NCBI RefSeq assembly: GCF_001562055.1
Contig: NZ_LLWE01000040.1
Coordinates: 51,324-115,323 of the forward strand
DNA: 64,000 nucleotides
Direction of reading: 5' to 3'
DNA from: Polycladidibacter stylochi
Lineage (GTDB): Bacteria > Pseudomonadota > Alphaproteobacteria > Rhizobiales > Stappiaceae
The notes beneath the pieces are model-generated. The model saw nothing but the letters and a program-made list of their open reading frames with translations. It was not told the DNA's origin and ran no database searches. Made by a program: the position numbers and the translations under genes. Positions 55,195 to 63,933 of the stretch are shown piece after piece. Position 1 is the stretch's first letter; each line of letters begins with the position of its first letter.

Positions 55195-56010
55195 ATGGTC
55201 ATTTGCATGTCAACAGAAACCACCAAAAGGCGGTATCAGGATGTAGCGGAAATGCTCCGATCCGAACTCACCAATGGCTCTTATGCCATTGGTGACCGCC
55301 TGCCAACAGAAAGACGCATTTCAGAACAGCTCAGCGTCAGCCGCTCGCTGGTCCGCGATGCGATGATTATGTTGGAAGTTGAAGGCATTGTTGATGTACG
55401 CAAAGGCTCGGGAACTTATGTACTAAAACTTCCCCAAACCGTTGAAGCACCCCATTTAGAAACGCAAGATATTGGCCCATTTGAACTTTTGCAAGCCCGC
55501 CAGCTTCTAGAGAGCCACATCGCAGCATTTGCAGCAACGATGGTAACCAAGGCCGACATCTTGCGTATGCGGGCAGCGTTAGATCAAGAACGAAAAGATA
55601 TAGCTGCCAATACCGGCATTTATCTGGCTGACGAAGAATTTCATCGCTCTATTGCGCTGGCCAGCCAAAATAGTGTCCTTGTGGAAGCTGTTGACCATCT
55701 TTGGGAGATGCGTAAGCGCTCTAAAATGTGGGCACGCCTTCACCAACGAATTTTTGATCGTGGCTATCAAAAAAAATGGCTTGATGATCACCAGGCTATC
55801 TTAACGGCCCTGCAATGTCGTGACCCACAACAGGCAAGGCAAGCCATGTGGCAGCATTTGGAAAATGTCCGCCTAACCCTTCTTGAACTTTCAGACGTCG
55901 ACGATCCGTCCTTTGATGCATACCTTTTCAACACGGATCCTCTCGCTGAAATTCAACTGAGTAACAATCAACCTAAGGGCAAACGCCCTCAAACTAAAAA
56001 GAGTAAATAA
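55195..56010 (+). CDS. GntR/FadR-family regulator, UxuR-like
   Basis: A 271-residue regulator with an N-terminal winged helix ([63 protein letters not shown]) and a C-terminal FCD domain that binds acidic effectors ([42 protein letters not shown]). It lies between the GH2 gene and uxuA and most resembles UxuR/ExuR, which release DNA on binding fructuronate or a related uronate. It probably controls both divergent operons through the TTGGT-N2-ACCAA type sites. An ATG at 55207 is an equally plausible start. Confidence 0.87.
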   Translation: MVICMSTETTKRRYQDVAEMLRSELTNGSYAIGDRLPTERRISEQLSVSRSLVRDAMIMLEVEGIVDVRKGSGTYVLKLPQTVEAPHLETQDIGPFELLQARQLLESHIAAFAATMVTKADILRMRAALDQERKDIAANTGIYLADEEFHRSIALASQNSVLVEAVDHLWEMRKRSKMWARLHQRIFDRGYQKKWLDDHQAILTALQCRDPQQARQAMWQHLENVRLTLLELSDVDDPSFDAYLFNTDPLAEIQLSNNQPKGKRPQTKKSK

Positions 56011-56011
56011 A

Positions 56012-57190
56012 ATGGAACAAACCTGGCGTTGGTACGGGCCTAATGACCCGGTAAAACTTAGCGATATTCGGCAGGCTGGGGCCACAGGCATCGTCTCCGC
56101 ATTGCACCATGTTAAAAATGGTGAAGTGTGGACTGTCGAAGAAATTGAAAAGCGCAAAGCTGAAATCGAAGCGGCTGGCCTTACATGGTCTGTGGTAGAA
56201 AGTATTCCCGTACACGAGGAAATCAAAACCCGCTCAGGCGACTACAAACAACACATTGAAGCCTATAAACAGAGCATTCGCAACCTTGCCAAGGTTGGTA
56301 TCAAGAAAATCTGCTATAACTTCATGCCGGTACTGGACTGGACCCGCACCGATCTGACTTTCGAGCTGCCAACCGGTGCAACTTGCCTGCGCTTTGATGC
56401 CGATATATTTGCCGCTTTTGATCTGCATATCCTCAAGCGTGAAGGCGCAGAAGCCGAGTATACCGCAGACGAACTCAAGCGTGCCCAAGCCGCATTTGAT
56501 GCTATGGACCAAGCCGCACGCGAAAAACTGGTTCGCACCATTATTGCAGGTCTGCCCGGTTCTGAGGAAAGCTATACAGTCGAGCAGTTACGCGAGCAAC
56601 TGGCCACCTACGACAATATTGATGCCGATAGGCTGCGCGAGCACCTCGCACTCTTCCTGCAAGAAGTCATTCCGGTTTGCATTGAAGAAGGCGCGGTGAT
56701 GGCCATCCACCCGGACGATCCCCCGCGTCCGCTGCTCGGCCTGCCACGTATTTGCTCTACAGAAGCTGACTATGAATTCATTTCTAAGGCTGTCGATCAT
56801 GAAGCCAACGGCTTTACCTACTGCACTGGCTCTTTAGGTGTACGCGCCGATAATGATCTCGTTGGCATTGCCAAGCGTTACGCCAACCGCATTCACTTTG
56901 TCCACCTGCGTGCCACAGTGCGTGAAGACAATCCAGCCTCTTTCCATGAAGGCGATCACCTTGATGGTGATGTGGACATGGTTGGTGTCATTGGCGCATT
57001 ACTCGACGAAGAACAGCGCCGTCATAAAGCCGGTTGGAAAGACCTGATCCCGTTCCGTCCGGACCATGGCCACGCCATGCTGAGCGATTTGACCATGAAG
57101 TCAGCCCCTGGCTATCCGGCTGTTGGCCGTTTGCGTGGCTTGGCCGAGTTACGCGGCGTAGAACTCGCTCTCAAACAAATGCGCGCCTAA
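56012..57190 (+). CDS. uxuA: Mannonate dehydratase
   Basis: UxuA dehydrates D-mannonate to 2-keto-3-deoxy-D-gluconate. The 392-residue protein matches the family length (E. coli 394). Clear motifs are [24 protein letters not shown] at the start, the metal-binding region [40 protein letters not shown] and [11 protein letters not shown]. It starts one base after the regulator stop and ends the GH2-gntR-uxuA operon. With uxaC and uxuB it completes the isomerase route; KDG kinase and aldolase are not in the window. Confidence 0.95.
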   Translation: MEQTWRWYGPNDPVKLSDIRQAGATGIVSALHHVKNGEVWTVEEIEKRKAEIEAAGLTWSVVESIPVHEEIKTRSGDYKQHIEAYKQSIRNLAKVGIKKICYNFMPVLDWTRTDLTFELPTGATCLRFDADIFAAFDLHILKREGAEAEYTADELKRAQAAFDAMDQAAREKLVRTIIAGLPGSEESYTVEQLREQLATYDNIDADRLREHLALFLQEVIPVCIEEGAVMAIHPDDPPRPLLGLPRICSTEADYEFISKAVDHEANGFTYCTGSLGVRADNDLVGIAKRYANRIHFVHLRATVREDNPASFHEGDHLDGDVDMVGVIGALLDEEQRRHKAGWKDLIPFRPDHGHAMLSDLTMKSAPGYPAVGRLRGLAELRGVELALKQMRA

Positions 57191-57210
57191 GTGAATTATC
57201 TTTCACGTTT

Positions 57211-57240
57211 ACAAGCCGGTTTTACGACCGGCTTGTTTTC
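57211..57240 (+). terminator. Terminator after uxuA
   Basis: ACAAGCCGGT pairs with ACCGGCTTGT around a six-base loop and is followed by TTTC, 21 bp after the uxuA stop. Confidence 0.8.
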
Positions 57241-57291
57241 CTCAATGCCTTTATCCGCCAAAACAGTATAAAAGCATGGACAAATCACCAT

Positions 57292-57304
57292 GTGATATTA
57301 TAAC
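57292..57304. promoter_or_regulatory. Candidate Zur box upstream of znuC
   Basis: GTGATATTATAAC matches the palindromic Zur core GTTATA-N-TATAAC at all but one base. It lies about 55 bp before znuC, in the expected repressor position, and a Zur gene closes the same cluster. Confidence 0.55.
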
Positions 57305-57358
57305 GGTACACCTCTCATTGTTCTGGGCCGATTATTGGCCAGCATTAAGGTGAACACC

Positions 57359-58144
57359 GTGCAACTGATAGATATGCAAAAGGTTGGTGTATATCGCAAC
57401 GAGCGCTGGCTCATTCGCAATATTGATCTGACCCTCAACAAGGGTGAAATTGTTACAATAATTGGCCCTAATGGTGCAGGAAAAAGCACAACGGCCAAAG
57501 TCGCATTGAATATTCTCAGCCCCAATGAGGGAAAAGTAACCCGCGCCCAAAAGCTGATCGTAGGGTATGTACCACAAAAACTATCAATTGATTGGACATT
57601 ACCATTAACTGTTGAGCGGTTGATGCACCTCACATCTGCTCCTAAAAAGGGCGAAATACAACAAGCTCTCACGCGCACTGGTATTCCCCATCTACAAAAT
57701 GCTCCAGTACAAAATCTATCGGGCGGCGAATTTCAACGCGCCCTGTTAGCCAGAGCCATATTGCGCAGACCCAATATCCTTGTGCTTGATGAACCTGTGC
57801 AAGGTGTTGATACAGCTGGTGAGGCAGCGCTTTACCAACTCATTAATGAGCTTAAATCAGAACTGGATTGCGGTGTTTTACTCATCTCCCACGATTTACA
57901 TGTGGTCATGGCACAAACTGATCGCGTTGTTTGTTTAAACGGGCACGTTTGCTGTCAAGGTACACCAGCGACCATTAGCAACACGAAAGAATTTCAAGAG
58001 CTGTTTGGTAAAACAGCAGCACCCACTTGGGCGCTCTATCAACATCAGCATAATCATACGCATACACTCGACGGTACAATCAAGCAACATACTCACGACA
58101 CCACGGATAATGACTGTTGCCAACATCATTATGAGGATAAATAG
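57359..58144 (+). CDS. znuC: Zinc ABC transporter ATPase ZnuC with His-rich tail
   Basis: The ATPase of the high-affinity zinc importer, about 262 residues. Walker A is GPNGAGKST, the signature LSGGEFQRAL, Walker B ILVLDEPVQGVD and the switch His in ISHDLHVV. The last 35 residues are His-rich (HQHNHTHT, then IKQHTHD and CCQHHYEDK), which could bind zinc. AAGGTG six bases before GTG at 57359 supports that start; upstream TTG or GTG codons are alternatives. ZnuB follows after five bases. The periplasmic ZnuA is not in the window, so it must be encoded elsewhere. Confidence 0.88.
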   Translation: MQLIDMQKVGVYRNERWLIRNIDLTLNKGEIVTIIGPNGAGKSTTAKVALNILSPNEGKVTRAQKLIVGYVPQKLSIDWTLPLTVERLMHLTSAPKKGEIQQALTRTGIPHLQNAPVQNLSGGEFQRALLARAILRRPNILVLDEPVQGVDTAGEAALYQLINELKSELDCGVLLISHDLHVVMAQTDRVVCLNGHVCCQGTPATISNTKEFQELFGKTAAPTWALYQHQHNHTHTLDGTIKQHTHDTTDNDCCQHHYEDK

Positions 58145-58149
58145 ATAGT

Positions 58150-58968
58150 ATGGATTTCTTGCTAAATGACTTTTTCTTTCGTGCCATAATTGCAGGGTGT
58201 GGCATCGCACTGTTCACAGGACCTTTAGGCTGCTTCGTTGTCTGGCGGAAAATGGCTTATTTTGGCGATACGATGTCACACTCTGCGCTGCTCGGGGTCG
58301 CGTTGGCGCTGATTTTCCAGCTTAATATTCTTTTATGCGTTCTGGCGATCACCATCATCATATCTTTTGCGCTGCTCGCGCTTAAAAAAAATGGTGGCCT
58401 ATCCACTGATAGTCTTCTTGGTATACTCGCCCACGGTTCTCTGGCCATTGGTTTGTTGATGATCGCAACAATGGAGAACACAAGCATTGACCTGCAAGGT
58501 CTTCTTTTTGGCGATATACTCTCGGTTAGCAAAACAGATATTCTAATCATTTATCTTAGCTTTCCTATCATGCTGCTAACTCTAAAACTCATATGGCGCC
58601 CCCTGCTTTGCGCCACCCTCAATCAGGAGTTGGCCGAAGCTGAAGGGCAAAAAGCGAAACTGGCAGAAATAATTTTCCTCCTGATTATGGCCGCTACAAT
58701 CGCAATATCCTTAAAGATTGTTGGTGTTCTACTCATAACCGCAATGCTTATCATACCTGCGGCAAGCGCCCGCTTTTTTGCAAGAACCCCAGAACAAATG
58801 GCTCTGCTAGCCGTCCCTGCAGGTATCATAGCCGTCATATCAGGCCTACAAGGCTCGCTGCTCTATGATAGCCCCTCTGGCCCTTCAATAGTGGCAGCAA
58901 CGCTTATTGTGTTCATTATCGCTATGGGGTTAAACAAAGTGCGTAGTAAATTCAAAAGTGCGCAATAA
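58150..58968 (+). CDS. znuB: Zinc ABC transporter permease ZnuB
   Basis: A 272-residue ABC-3 type permease with about eight TM helices. Family stretches are GPLGCFVVWRKMAYFGDTMSHSALLGVALAL near the start and KIVGVLLITAMLIIPAASARFFARTPEQM later. It forms the membrane channel of the zinc importer with ZnuC. It starts five bases after znuC and is followed 55 bp later by zur, so the three genes likely form one zinc-responsive unit. Confidence 0.9.
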   Translation: MDFLLNDFFFRAIIAGCGIALFTGPLGCFVVWRKMAYFGDTMSHSALLGVALALIFQLNILLCVLAITIIISFALLALKKNGGLSTDSLLGILAHGSLAIGLLMIATMENTSIDLQGLLFGDILSVSKTDILIIYLSFPIMLLTLKLIWRPLLCATLNQELAEAEGQKAKLAEIIFLLIMAATIAISLKIVGVLLITAMLIIPAASARFFARTPEQMALLAVPAGIIAVISGLQGSLLYDSPSGPSIVAATLIVFIIAMGLNKVRSKFKSAQ

Positions 58969-59023
58969 GATTAAATCTATGTTATTAGTGTCATGAAGAA
59001 CTATACATGGACCGGAATACACG

Positions 59024-59428
59024 ATGGGCGAACCGCAAAAGTACTCACTAACCAAAAACCAAAAGCTGGTCTATGACGTTCTGTTAAATCACAGAGCGCC
59101 TTTAAGCGCTTATGCAATTCTTGACTTGCTTCGTGACCAAGGTTTACGGGCACCACAACAAATCTATCGCGCATTAGAAAAACTTACCGACACCGGTCAG
59201 GTTCATAAACTCGAGAGTTTGAATACGTTTGTCGCTTGCGCTCAACCCAATTGTTGTCATCATCAACTATTAGGATTCATTATATGCAACCAGTGCGGTG
59301 CAGTTAATGAGTTTTCCGAGAATGAGGTTGAAGCCAAGCTTTCAGACTTGGCTAGGGGACTTGGTTTTAAACCACAGGCGACAACTATCGAGATAAAAGG
59401 GCTTTGCGCCGACTGTGCCAATGCATAG
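59024..59428 (+). CDS. zur: Zinc uptake regulator Zur (Fur family)
   Basis: A 134-residue Fur-family protein. The N-terminal winged helix (AYAILDLLRDQGLRAPQQIYRALEKL) is followed by a dimerisation domain with the zinc-site stretch CCHHQLLGFIICNQCG, and a C-terminal CADC completes the structural zinc site with CNQC. Linkage to znuCB makes it Zur rather than Fur or PerR. With zinc bound it would repress the Znu genes. It ends with TAG, 14 bp before the convergent LuxR gene. Confidence 0.9.
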   Translation: MGEPQKYSLTKNQKLVYDVLLNHRAPLSAYAILDLLRDQGLRAPQQIYRALEKLTDTGQVHKLESLNTFVACAQPNCCHHQLLGFIICNQCGAVNEFSENEVEAKLSDLARGLGFKPQATTIEIKGLCADCANA

Positions 59429-59442
59429 GCCGGCGCCAAAGC

Positions 59443-60243
59443 TTAACCTGCCATAGCATAAACATCTGTATGCGTTGCAAACTGTGAACTCTTTGCAACC
59501 ACATCGTTAGTCGAGCTGCTAAGCTCTTTCGCAACAGTTTTTACCTTACTACGCCGCACGTACTGGCTATCAATACAGATGGAAAGCTCGTTAATCATAG
59601 CAACCAGCTGACTGCGTGAATAAAAACCGAGGCTGCTTAACAGTGCCGAAACATGATGCTTAACCGTTGCTTCAGAAATGCCAAGCTCATGGGCGATTTG
59701 CTTGTTCAGCTTTCCACATTTCAGAAAGTTAAGGATAGTTGCTTGACGACGCGTAAGTGAAGCCAGTCCACGATAAAAATCGATACTAAAGCTCGCTTCT
59801 GTTTCATCCTCCTGTTGCTCATTGGAGGCAAGCGGTACGTTACCTTGTACAACCAACCGCTTAATCAAGTTCACTTCCTCTGTTTTACTGAATGCACTTT
59901 GCGCACCATGTTCAATAAAAAACTCAGATAGCCCTTTGTTATGCTCGTCTAGTATGATGAAAATTTTCTTTTGTAGCGCACCCTCATTCAAACGCTTCAC
60001 TGTCATCAAGCCTGGCGCATCACTCAATCTTGGGTTTACTAACACCGTTGCACGCGGGTATTGCTGCGACCACTCTTGCAAGCGGGTAAACTGTGTTGTC
60101 GTTAAAACACATGCGCCCGGCTTACAACTGGTTATCATTCCAGCTAGTGCAGATGCAAAAGTTGGGTGTATATCAGCTATCAAAAAAAACTCGCGATTTA
60201 AGCCATCACTTTGGCCTCTAATATCAATAGTATTCAGATACAT
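59443..60243 (-). CDS. LuxR-type regulator with a pseudo-receiver-like N-terminus
   Basis: A 266-residue protein with a C-terminal LuxR helix-turn-helix (about 170-225: LTRRQATILNFLKCGKLNKQIAHELGISEATVKHHVSALLSSLG). The N-terminal 140 residues have receiver-like alternation (FFLIADIHPTFASAL, ATVLVNPRLSDAPGL, KIFIILDEHN), but the phospho-accepting Asp position is Asn, so it is unlikely to be phosphorylated in the normal way. A nonconserved tail follows the helix-turn-helix. It diverges from a TetR gene across 121 bp. Targets are unknown. Confidence 0.75.
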   Translation of the reverse strand: MYLNTIDIRGQSDGLNREFFLIADIHPTFASALAGMITSCKPGACVLTTTQFTRLQEWSQQYPRATVLVNPRLSDAPGLMTVKRLNEGALQKKIFIILDEHNKGLSEFFIEHGAQSAFSKTEEVNLIKRLVVQGNVPLASNEQQEDETEASFSIDFYRGLASLTRRQATILNFLKCGKLNKQIAHELGISEATVKHHVSALLSSLGFYSRSQLVAMINELSICIDSQYVRRSKVKTVAKELSSSTNDVVAKSSQFATHTDVYAMAG

Positions 60244-60280
60244 GGCTTCTCCTCCCCAAAAACCGTATCACCTAAATAGA

Positions 60281-60326
60281 ACCTACGTATCACTCCGTAG
60301 TATTGAAAAAAATACATACGTATGGT
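60281..60326. promoter_or_regulatory. Inverted repeat between divergent regulator genes, possible operator
   Basis: ACCTACGTAT (60281-60290) and ATACGTATGGTT (60315-60326) form an interrupted inverted repeat around TACGTA. A second copy of CTACG, inverted as CGTAG, lies at 60296-60300. It may bind the TetR or LuxR protein. Confidence 0.4.
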
Positions 60327-60364
60327 TTTTTGGCAAGAGAAAAATAAGGTGAAATATATCTCAG

Positions 60365-60982
60365 ATGCTAAATGAAGTGAAAAATGAGGCCCAAAGCTGG
60401 CAAGCGGATAAAAGTCGCCGTATGAAACGGCAAATCGTTGAAGCAGCTATTACCTGTTTGCATCAACATGGCTATCATAAGGCATCTATTAAGAAAATTT
60501 CACAAATCAGCTCATTTTCTCAAGGTGCACTGCAACATCATTTTCCCACCAAACAAGACTTGATGGTGCATGTGTTGGAGCGCTTATTAAAAAAATCAAT
60601 TAATTTAACAATTGAGTGGATAGAAGGGCTTGGAAGCCATCGCGCCCGCTTCTCGCAGCTTACAAGAATCATGTGGCACAAGCAGATTCGCTCTCCAGAA
60701 TTTTTGGCAATGGTCGAAATTCTTGTTGCAGCGCGAACAGAAATGCCCCTAAAGGAGCGTTTAAAGCCCTCATATGATCACTACATGCAGGAGATGACTG
60801 TGAGCATTTCTCGCCACTTTTCGCATTCCAACCTCAGCCCTGAAACCGTCGCTATGCTTGCTCGTGTATCTCGCTGTCTTCTCTCCGGCTTTATTAGTTA
60901 TGACGGTGTTTTTATGAGCGAAGAGGATATGGAGGAATTCGTAAGTGACTGGGCATTGTTTTTAGAAAAAGCCATTTGTTGA
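60365..60982 (+). CDS. TetR-family regulator
   Basis: A 205-residue TetR-type protein with the helix-turn-helix IVEAAITCLHQHGYHKASIKKISQISSFSQGALQHHFPTKQDLM and an all-helical ligand domain. The wording of the DNA-binding part resembles BetI/RutR-like members, but no choline or pyrimidine genes are adjacent. It is divergent from the LuxR gene. A 17-bp palindrome, CACCCTTATTAAGGGTG at 61010-61026, follows the stop codon and may act as a weak terminator or an operator for the next gene. The ligand is unknown. Confidence 0.82.
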   Translation: MLNEVKNEAQSWQADKSRRMKRQIVEAAITCLHQHGYHKASIKKISQISSFSQGALQHHFPTKQDLMVHVLERLLKKSINLTIEWIEGLGSHRARFSQLTRIMWHKQIRSPEFLAMVEILVAARTEMPLKERLKPSYDHYMQEMTVSISRHFSHSNLSPETVAMLARVSRCLLSGFISYDGVFMSEEDMEEFVSDWALFLEKAIC

Positions 60983-61198
60983 AGTACTTGGCTCAATTTT
61001 CCAAAAATACACCCTTATTAAGGGTGATACGAATGCTAAACAATGCGGAGAAGATTACATTATTGATGATCACATTTATACAGGATAACAGTACAATATA
61101 TATAGAAATAATATATGATAATTTCCATTATTAATTTATATTTGCTAAATACATACACTCAAAATCGGTAAATCTCTTCTTAAGCTAAAGACTAATTA

Positions 61199-62761
61199 AT
61201 GCTCACCTATATTACAAAGACCAGCGCAGCACTAGGGCTGTTGCAGCGTGCAAAAAACGCACCTATCATCATGCTTGTTGCTATAGCGCTAGCCCATACA
61301 GTTTTGTGGGGAAGCGCTGCCTATTTCTTAAGTGGCAATTTGCCTCTTGATGCCGTGGAATCATTCTATTGGGGCAAGGAATTACAGCTTGGCTATTTTA
61401 AGCACCCACCGGTAAGCGCATGGATCGCCGAACTGGCTGTTAGGATTTTCGGACGGCATGATTTACTGGTTTTTTGGCTGGCGACCGGCTGCTCCTCAGC
61501 AGCTATATTACCGCTTGGCCTCTACATTAATCGGCGATACGGCTATAGGGTAGCCATATACACCAGTTTAACCGCTCTTCTAACTCATTTCACCACACTG
61601 TCGGCGGTTGAATATAACGTTAATATGGGTTTTGTGCCGTTTTGGAGCCTCATGCTTGTTGCTTTCTTGAAAGCACAAGAAAACAAAGGGCTTTTTTGGT
61701 GGATTGTATTTGGGGTGATAAGCGCAAGCGGCATAATGGCCAAATATATGGCCGGGCTACTGCTCGTGGCAATTACTCTTTGGGTGCTGTTGGCACGGCG
61801 AGATATTTTGAAACAATTGGGGCCTTATCTGGCGGCTGGTGTTTTTGCTCTTTTGCTAATACCGCATATCCTCTGGTTAATATCCGTTGACTTTTTACCC
61901 ATCTCCTATGCTCTTAGTCGCTCAAATGCGGACAGTAGCTTTTTTTACAAGCATGGCTTGCAGCCTGTAAAATTCCTGATCGAATTTATCTACAGCATCG
62001 CACCCATGCTTATTGCAGCCGGTTGCGCACTGGGTTGGTCGCGCATTAAACTACTATTTTCACTCAAAGAAGGTGCAGAAGTTCGCAGCAAAATATGGGC
62101 GATTTGTCAACGTCCTATATGTGCTATTGCGCTCTTGAGTATATTTGTCATTTTTATGCTCTCCTTAGTGGCTGGAGCAAAAATTAAGACAATCTGGTCT
62201 ATGCCTTTGGGAATTGTTTTTTCCGTTGTCATTGGCTCAGTCATTGCAAGCCTTGAAAAAGAACAAACTGCAAAACGCTTTGAAGCGCTCTGGTTATCAC
62301 TCTATAGTTTGCTTCTAGTGATTTTCATCGCAATTATGCTGATTGCACCATTAGTAAAAAAATACCCTAAACGTATGCTGCACGATGGGCCTGCGCTAAC
62401 TGAAATAGCGCTCGAATACTGGCAGCGCTATACAAAAAAACCACTAGAATATATTGTTGGTGATCATTGGCCCGGCGGCACCGTTGCTTGGTATGCACCA
62501 AGCCGACCGACAATGTTTGAAGCTGCAAGTAAAGTATTTTCTCCTTGGGTCAATGAAAAAGACCTCGCACAAAAAGGTGGCCTTTATGTCTCTTACATCC
62601 CTGTAAAAGATGGAGATGTCATGGCTGGCCTTTGTATCGAACACTCTAAACAAATGCTTTGGCCTGCAAAGTATGGGAAAATATACCAAAAACATCCGCA
62701 GATATGGCTGGCAATTATGGTACCGCTACCAACTTCGAATAAATGTTCCGTCACAGAATGA
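61199..62761 (+). CDS. GT39/ArnT-like membrane glycosyltransferase
   Basis: A 520-residue polytopic protein with about 11 TM helices and a C-terminal soluble domain. The first periplasmic loop carries the PMT/ArnT pattern DAVESFYWGKELQLGYFKHPPVSAWIAE with its acidic residue and HPP. These enzymes move a sugar or aminosugar from a polyprenyl phosphate to lipid A or protein in the periplasm. The acceptor is not evident. The ATG follows an AT-rich leader without a strong ribosome binding site. It is transcribed alone and ends at a long inverted repeat. Confidence 0.82.
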   Translation: MLTYITKTSAALGLLQRAKNAPIIMLVAIALAHTVLWGSAAYFLSGNLPLDAVESFYWGKELQLGYFKHPPVSAWIAELAVRIFGRHDLLVFWLATGCSSAAILPLGLYINRRYGYRVAIYTSLTALLTHFTTLSAVEYNVNMGFVPFWSLMLVAFLKAQENKGLFWWIVFGVISASGIMAKYMAGLLLVAITLWVLLARRDILKQLGPYLAAGVFALLLIPHILWLISVDFLPISYALSRSNADSSFFYKHGLQPVKFLIEFIYSIAPMLIAAGCALGWSRIKLLFSLKEGAEVRSKIWAICQRPICAIALLSIFVIFMLSLVAGAKIKTIWSMPLGIVFSVVIGSVIASLEKEQTAKRFEALWLSLYSLLLVIFIAIMLIAPLVKKYPKRMLHDGPALTEIALEYWQRYTKKPLEYIVGDHWPGGTVAWYAPSRPTMFEAASKVFSPWVNEKDLAQKGGLYVSYIPVKDGDVMAGLCIEHSKQMLWPAKYGKIYQKHPQIWLAIMVPLPTSNKCSVTE

Positions 62762-62770
62762 GATTCTATG

Positions 62771-62812
62771 CATTGTCAAGCAGGGCCTGAGTAAGGGCCC
62801 TGCTTGACAATG
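62771..62812. repeat. 17-bp perfect inverted repeat after the glycosyltransferase gene
   Basis: CATTGTCAAGCAGGGCC (62771-62787) and GGCCCTGCTTGACAATG (62796-62812) are exact complements with an eight-base loop. No T run follows. It is probably a transcript-end hairpin. Confidence 0.7.
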
Positions 62813-63117
62813 CCATAATACCTGCGAACGCTTTAAGCCGATCCCTAAGTGCTTGAAAAGGTTGTACCCTTCAAATGATGAGAGCTCGAAAATACACATT
62901 GGCCCTTTAAAACAAGAGCCTATTTCAAATCAAAAGCTATTGACTACGCGTTAATTTACTTACTATATTTATGATTAAGTTTAAGAATAGCAATATATAA
63001 TTACTACAATTAAGAGTTCATTCTGGATGCGCATAACATTTTGAATAGTTTCAGGTTTACACTTAAAGCGCACACAAGATAATCATTTTTATTTAGTTGG
63101 ATGGAAGGAGTAGAATA
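62813..63117. other. AT-rich leader of the radical SAM gene
   Basis: About 305 bp with no gene. A plausible sigma70 promoter lies inside and is annotated separately. The right end has GAAGGAG as the ribosome binding site. Confidence 0.5.
62940..62969 (+). promoter_or_regulatory. Candidate sigma70 promoter
   Basis: TTGACT and TATATT are separated by 18 bases, about 150 bp before the radical SAM start codon. Prediction by eye only. Confidence 0.45.
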
Positions 63118-63933
63118 ATGCCTGACATACCAAAAGTAATGCTCATTAACCCGCCGCAAACTTACCCATCAGAGTTGGAGGGTGAATTCCAGACGTACAT
63201 TCCAATCGGACTGGCTTCTTTAGCAGCTGCGGTGCAAAACTGTAACTTCACCTGCGAGATTCTTGATTGCTTGCTAGATACGAACACCACCACCACGCAG
63301 ACAACAGTTCGCTTCGGCTCTACAGATGAAACAATTATCAAGACAATCAAAGCATCAAAGCCAACCCTTATAGGAATAACTAACCCGTTTTCCATGTTCA
63401 TTGAAGACGCTTTGCATGTTGCAAGACTTGCAAAAGCAGTCCGTCCCGAGACCCCAGTAATTCTAGGGGGAATTGAAGCCAGCATCCGACCAAATGCCCA
63501 ATTACTGCTTCAGCAACACCAGGAGATTGATATTTGTGTGGTTGGTGAAGGCGAAGCCACGCTAGCACACTTAACCAAAGTCTTGGCACACAGCTCGTTT
63601 GCTGATGATGACCTTCGGACTGTTAACGGCATAATTTACAGGAGTTCGCAAGGAAAAGTCATCGAAACAAGCCCGCGGAAGTTTATTGCAGACTTGGACA
63701 AGTTGCCTCTCCCAGCCTATGACTTGTTAAACCTCGATGCCATATATGATCACCCCAAATATGCCCTGTGGCGTCTACGTCAAGACAATGTCCGTTGCGC
63801 TCCCATACATACCTCAAGGGGATGCCCCTATAAATGCAATTTTTGTAGTGTACATTCGCAAGTGGGATATAAATACAGATCAAATAGCGTCCATTATGTT
63901 CTCTCGCACCACAGTACACGACACATTTGCTGA
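63118..63933 (+). pseudogene. B12-binding-type radical SAM protein, truncated
   Basis: The frame encodes 271 residues and stops at TGA. The N-terminal 140 residues form a cobalamin-binding-like domain (VMLINPPQTYPS, IPIGLASLAAAVQ, VILGGIEASIRP, VVGEGEATLAHL). The radical SAM motif is intact as Cys236-x3-Cys240-x2-Cys243 in SRGCPYKCNFC. Related proteins run to about 450-550 residues; here the frame ends some 28 residues after the cysteines, so most of the SAM barrel is lost. The last residues (from about SHHSTRHIC) look unrelated, and no other frame restores the family pattern before the window ends. An insertion or rearrangement near 63900 is likely. GAAGGAG supports the ATG at 63118. Confidence 0.7.
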
